Source of the DNA: an uncultured Anaerolineae bacterium
GTDB lineage: Bacteria; Chloroflexota; Anaerolineae; J036; Brachytrichaceae
NCBI GenBank assembly: GCA_937927775.1
Contig: CALBEF010000090.1
Span: forward strand, 1-59,911
Length of the DNA stretch: 59,911 bases
Direction of reading: 5' to 3'
Positions within the stretch are counted from its first letter, which is position 1. Each line of letters begins with the position of its first letter. The notes beneath the pieces are model-generated. The model was given only the letters and a program-made list of their open reading frames with translations. It was not told where the DNA came from and made no database searches. Positions 57,092 to 59,911 of this stretch are shown here, one piece after another. The position numbers and the translations under genes were made by a program.

Positions 57092-58408
57092 GTGTTCACT
57101 CTTCCGCAGATTGTCGCCAGCGTGATTGCGCTGGCGACATTCGTTGTATTGGCGGCCGGCAGCGTTCCCCGGCTGGGCCTGAATCGCCCTACGCTCTCGC
57201 TGGTGGGCGCGGCGCTCCTGCTGGCGCTCGGCGTTGTCACGTTGCCCCAGGCGGAGCGCACGCTTGACCTGAGCACGCTGCTCCTGTTGTTCAGCATGAT
57301 GGTGATCAACGCTGTGCTGGAGCTGGCCGGCTTCTTCACCTGGGCCGGCAATCTCATCATCGAGCGCGCCGGCGCGCCGACTGTTCTGCTGGCGCTGGTG
57401 GTGATCGCGTCGGGTGTGCTGTCGGCGCTCTTTCTCAACGACCCGGTGTGCGTCATGCTCACCCCGCTGGTATGCGGCGTCGTCATCCGGCTGAAGCGCG
57501 ACCCGATCCCCTACTTGATCGCCCTGGCCACAGCGGCCAATGTCGGCTCCACCGCCACCATCACCGGCAATCCACAGAACATCCTGATCGGCATGTCCTC
57601 CGGCATCTCCTACCTTAGCTTTCTGGCGCGACTGGGGCCGGTGGCGCTGATCGGGCTGGGTATCGTCATTGGTGTGGTGTGGTGGATGTACCCGGCCGAG
57701 TTTCGTCGCAAAGACAGCCTGGCCGAAGGAACGGCGTCATCAGCGCGGGCGGCGCAAATGCGTCCGCCGGTCATCCCCCATCGCCCGGATGAAGCGCCGC
57801 ACGAGGATATGACGCTGGGCGCTGCTGCGAGTCGGGTGTATGCGCCTGTGTTGCGCAAAAGCCTGGTCGTGATCGCCGGCCTGCTGGTCGCGTTCGTCGC
57901 CGGCGTGCCGGTTGCTCTGGCCGCTTTTCTGGCGGCTTGCGCGCTGATAGTGTCGCGGCGTGTCAAATCCGAGCGCATTCTGGCGCTGGTGGACTGGCCG
58001 TTGCTGCTGTTGTTCTGCGGCCTGTTTGTCGTCACCGGCGCGCTCGAAATCACCGGCGTGTCGCAGAAGTTGTTCGACGCGGTGGCCGGCCTGGCCGAAG
58101 GCGGGGTGGTGACGCTTAGCCTGGCGACGGCTGCGCTGAGCAATCTTATCTCGAACGTGCCGGCGGTGCTGCTGTTCCGCCCGCTCATCCCCCAATTCCC
58201 CGATCCCACTCGGGCGTGGCTGACGCTGGCGGCTGCGTCGACGCTGGCCGGCAACCTCACGCTGATCGGTTCGGTCGCCAATCTCATCGTGGCTGAGCAG
58301 GCCGCCAAATTCGGCATCCGCGTGACGTTTGGGGAGTATTTGCGCTGTGGCGTCCCGATCACAATTCTGACGCTGGCGGTGGCTGCGCTGTGGCTGTCGC
58401 TGACCTGA
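57092..58408 (+). CDS. ArsB/SLC13-type anion transporter
   Basis: 438 aa from GTG 57092, with AGGA upstream. Around ten hydrophobic helices. SALFLNDPVCVMLTPLV and AANVGSTATITGNPQN are the paired hairpin motifs of the ion transporter superfamily (ArsB/NhaD/CitM), and the second half repeats NLISNVPAVLLF and AGNLTLIGSVANLI. It moves an anion such as arsenite, citrate or another carboxylate, probably coupled to cation or proton. It begins 20 nt after the pfk stop. Confidence 0.85.
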   Translation: MFTLPQIVASVIALATFVVLAAGSVPRLGLNRPTLSLVGAALLLALGVVTLPQAERTLDLSTLLLLFSMMVINAVLELAGFFTWAGNLIIERAGAPTVLLALVVIASGVLSALFLNDPVCVMLTPLVCGVVIRLKRDPIPYLIALATAANVGSTATITGNPQNILIGMSSGISYLSFLARLGPVALIGLGIVIGVVWWMYPAEFRRKDSLAEGTASSARAAQMRPPVIPHRPDEAPHEDMTLGAAASRVYAPVLRKSLVVIAGLLVAFVAGVPVALAAFLAACALIVSRRVKSERILALVDWPLLLLFCGLFVVTGALEITGVSQKLFDAVAGLAEGGVVTLSLATAALSNLISNVPAVLLFRPLIPQFPDPTRAWLTLAAASTLAGNLTLIGSVANLIVAEQAAKFGIRVTFGEYLRCGVPITILTLAVAALWLSLT

Positions 58409-58472
58409 AGGGCTGCCAACAGGCCTTCAGAGGACATACTTCTCAGAGAGGCTCGTCATCTGAATCTCGCGT

Positions 58473-59666
58473 TCACATGCGCGGGTAGATCGAGATATGC
58501 TGCGGGTCGGCGTCTGCTTTGCCATCGATGACCTTTTTGAAAATATCGCTGATACGGGGCAGGTCTTTGCGCGTTACCAACACCACTTCAGTTTCGCGGC
58601 CCCACCGCTGTGTGTCGGCGGACACATCGCCAGCGGCGCTGATCAGCATCGGTGAACACATGGCGTGGCCAAGCTGATCGGCGCGGGAGCGAATCTCCTC
58701 GAAGAATGTGCGATCCTGCTTGTTACCAGCCTTGCACGAGGCAATCACTATCTCACCCCTGCGAATGCCAACAAAATCAAGCTGACGGGTGTCTTTCTGG
58801 TTCTGCGTTTCCTTGATGTTCCAGGCACAGGCATCGAACACGCCGGCACGCAAAGCGGCGCGAAAAACCCAGGCTTCCAGCCAGTCGCCGCTCAGCACAA
58901 AACTGTTCAGGTCATCGCGCGCCGGCGCATCCCACCAGATGCGCGATTGGTTAAACTGAAGATTGCTCAGCCAGCCGGCGCGCTGCACAGCCTCCAGCAG
59001 CGCGCGCGCACCGTCACCGACCGAATAATCGCATTTTCGCCGGGCCATACCGTTGTCGTTTGTCTGCTGGGCAACTGTGCGCATCTGAGCAAACAAGTTG
59101 CACGCCGTCTGCAAATCCTGCTGCACGACATTCAGGAAATCGTGATACGGCTTTAGATCATCCTCCTTCGTGCGGGCCAGGTTCCAATCCACCTTCCAGC
59201 CATAGGCTGCAAAGTAGTCCTGCAGGCCGATCTTCATTTGCTCTGTTTGCTCTGTTTGCTCTGTCTGCTCCCTCTGCTTGAATGACAGCCATATCAGGCC
59301 ATCGCGCGTGACATTGCACAGGCGCACATGCGGCGCATGGCGCGCAAATTCGCACGCTCCCAGGGACATCATCTTTGGCTCGGATGCCAGCACGAGCACG
59401 ATGTCATCGTCGGGGTGCTGGTCAGCCAGCGCAGCGCAAGCGTCCTGCGTCTCGCGCATGGAGTATGGATCGACGGCACGCAGCGGCTGCTCCGGCTTCA
59501 TGCTGTCGGGCAGCGCCTGCAGGGCCTTCTGATAATTCCCGCCGGTCTGGACGGAGTCCCTGGAGGCGACAAAATACACCTGGCTCGGACGCAGGTGCAG
59601 CGCGGCCTGCACATTCGGAACGGGCCGGCCGCCCAATAGCGAGATCATGATCGTCTTCTTCTCCAC
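58473..59666 (-). CDS. Card1/Can2-like (DUF1887) CARF-nuclease protein
   Basis: 397 aa from GTG 59666, with GGAGGAG just upstream; an ATG at 59756 would add 30 non-conserved residues. The N-terminal region ([28 protein letters not shown]) resembles the CARF-like sensor of DUF1887, and the C-terminal third a PD-(D/E)xK nuclease ([32 protein letters not shown]). Asp297 and Lys312 fit, but the Glu expected at 310 is Ser. Known relatives are activated by cyclic oligoadenylate in type III CRISPR; no CRISPR or cas gene is in this window. EQT repeats lie in the middle. Confidence 0.78.
   Translation of the reverse strand: MEKKTIMISLLGGRPVPNVQAALHLRPSQVYFVASRDSVQTGGNYQKALQALPDSMKPEQPLRAVDPYSMRETQDACAALADQHPDDDIVLVLASEPKMMSLGACEFARHAPHVRLCNVTRDGLIWLSFKQREQTEQTEQTEQMKIGLQDYFAAYGWKVDWNLARTKEDDLKPYHDFLNVVQQDLQTACNLFAQMRTVAQQTNDNGMARRKCDYSVGDGARALLEAVQRAGWLSNLQFNQSRIWWDAPARDDLNSFVLSGDWLEAWVFRAALRAGVFDACAWNIKETQNQKDTRQLDFVGIRRGEIVIASCKAGNKQDRTFFEEIRSRADQLGHAMCSPMLISAAGDVSADTQRWGRETEVVLVTRKDLPRISDIFKKVIDGKADADPQHISIYPRM
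59236..59272 (-). repeat. in-frame 9-bp microsatellite in the Card1-like gene
   Basis: On the minus strand GAGCAAACA units repeat three to four times, encoding EQT copies ([15 protein letters not shown]). It lies between the sensor and nuclease regions. Confidence 0.8.
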
Positions 59667-59759
59667 TTTGTCTCCTCCGGCTGTGAATCTGTCGGCTGCG
59701 CTGCCCTGCGCTTTTTTGTTCGGATGGATAATATCGCTACTCAAGTCTGCTTTCAAGAG

Positions 59760-59911
59760 ATGACTGCTTCCCCCATGCCAACCAAACTACTCCTCGACAC
59801 GGATATCGGTTCCGACATCGACGACGCGGTGTGTCTGGCGTACCTGCTGGCCCAGCCGGCCTGCGAATTGCTGGGTATCACCACCGTCACCGGCGAGGCG
59901 GTCAAACGCGC
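59760..59911 (+). CDS. nucleoside hydrolase (partial, runs off the end)
   Basis: The window ends within this gene; at least 50 codons are visible from ATG 59760, or from ATG 59775. [20 protein letters not shown] carries the DxDxxxDD calcium-binding motif of inosine/uridine-preferring nucleoside hydrolases, followed by [15 protein letters not shown] at 59727-59732 may be the -10 box. It is divergent from the Card1-like gene. Confidence 0.85.
   Translation, partial: MTASPMPTKLLLDTDIGSDIDDAVCLAYLLAQPACELLGITTVTGEAVKR

Overview
The window is about 60 kb of dense, GC-rich bacterial chromosome. I infer a member of the Chloroflexota, probably an Anaerolineae-like lineage. The clues are an auracyanin-type blue copper lipoprotein, a Bacillus-type SOS box (GAAC-N4-GTTC), a T-box in front of trpS, widespread leaderless-looking promoters, and GC-rich housekeeping genes broken by short AT-rich simple repeats. 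No rRNA operon, CRISPR array, insertion sequence or prophage was seen; the genus cannot be read from the sequence alone.

Layout. 0.3-9.6 kb: rpoB with its own promoter and terminator and no rpoC behind it, then yggS-cca and a large GT39-type membrane protein. 9.6-16.6 kb: CPBP protease and coaE (minus strand), an SH3 protein, a cyclic-2,3-diphosphoglycerate-synthetase-like GTPase, tRNA-Val(GAC), tsaD and gatB. 16.6-25.4 kb (minus strand): an M28 peptidase / substrate-binding lipoprotein / MFS / DUF4166 operon, an auracyanin-like cupredoxin, ftsH-FHA and a polyprenyl glycosylphosphotransferase. 25.5-28.6 kb: a tightly packed ROK kinase-rtcB-mntA-hepT operon. 28.7-34 kb (minus strand): dusB-sufE-M50 protease and a PAS kinase / NarL-type regulator pair. 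34-39 kb: a 20-bp periodic repeat, a BON-domain gene behind a hairpin that hides its ribosome binding site, a coiled-coil protein, MFS, Gfo/Idh oxidoreductase and GT2. 39-42.5 kb (minus strand): Phd/VapC, tRNA-Lys(TTT), DegV, galK and a small membrane protein. 42.6-46.1 kb: a three-gene overlapping operon of a metallo-beta-lactamase-fold protein with a degenerate metal site, a fused PTS IIC-IID membrane protein without IIA/IIB, and a DUF6062-like Cys-rich protein. 46.1-52.9 kb: trpS under a T-box, a divergent FtsH paralogue, patatin, hemW and an SOS-box-controlled membrane protein. 52.9-59.9 kb: yqeB, an orphan PhoB-type regulator, tandem phosphofructokinases (one with PPi-type and one with ATP-type residues), an ArsB/SLC13-type transporter, a Card1/Can2-like nuclease without CRISPR, and the start of a nucleoside hydrolase.

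Two themes run through the window. First, a family of 9-10-bp AT-rich simple repeats sits between genes and in two places (yggS and the Card1-like gene) lies in frame inside a coding region. Second, many genes lack a Shine-Dalgarno sequence and instead have a TANAAT-type -10 box 6-10 nt before the start codon, which suggests leaderless mRNAs. The stretches of more than 300 bases without a gene are 1-309 (palindrome, rpoB promoter and leader hairpin) and 33924-34305 (20-bp repeat and regulatory hairpin). The 216-bp gap at 54592-54807 holds nothing I can name apart from the pfk ribosome binding site.
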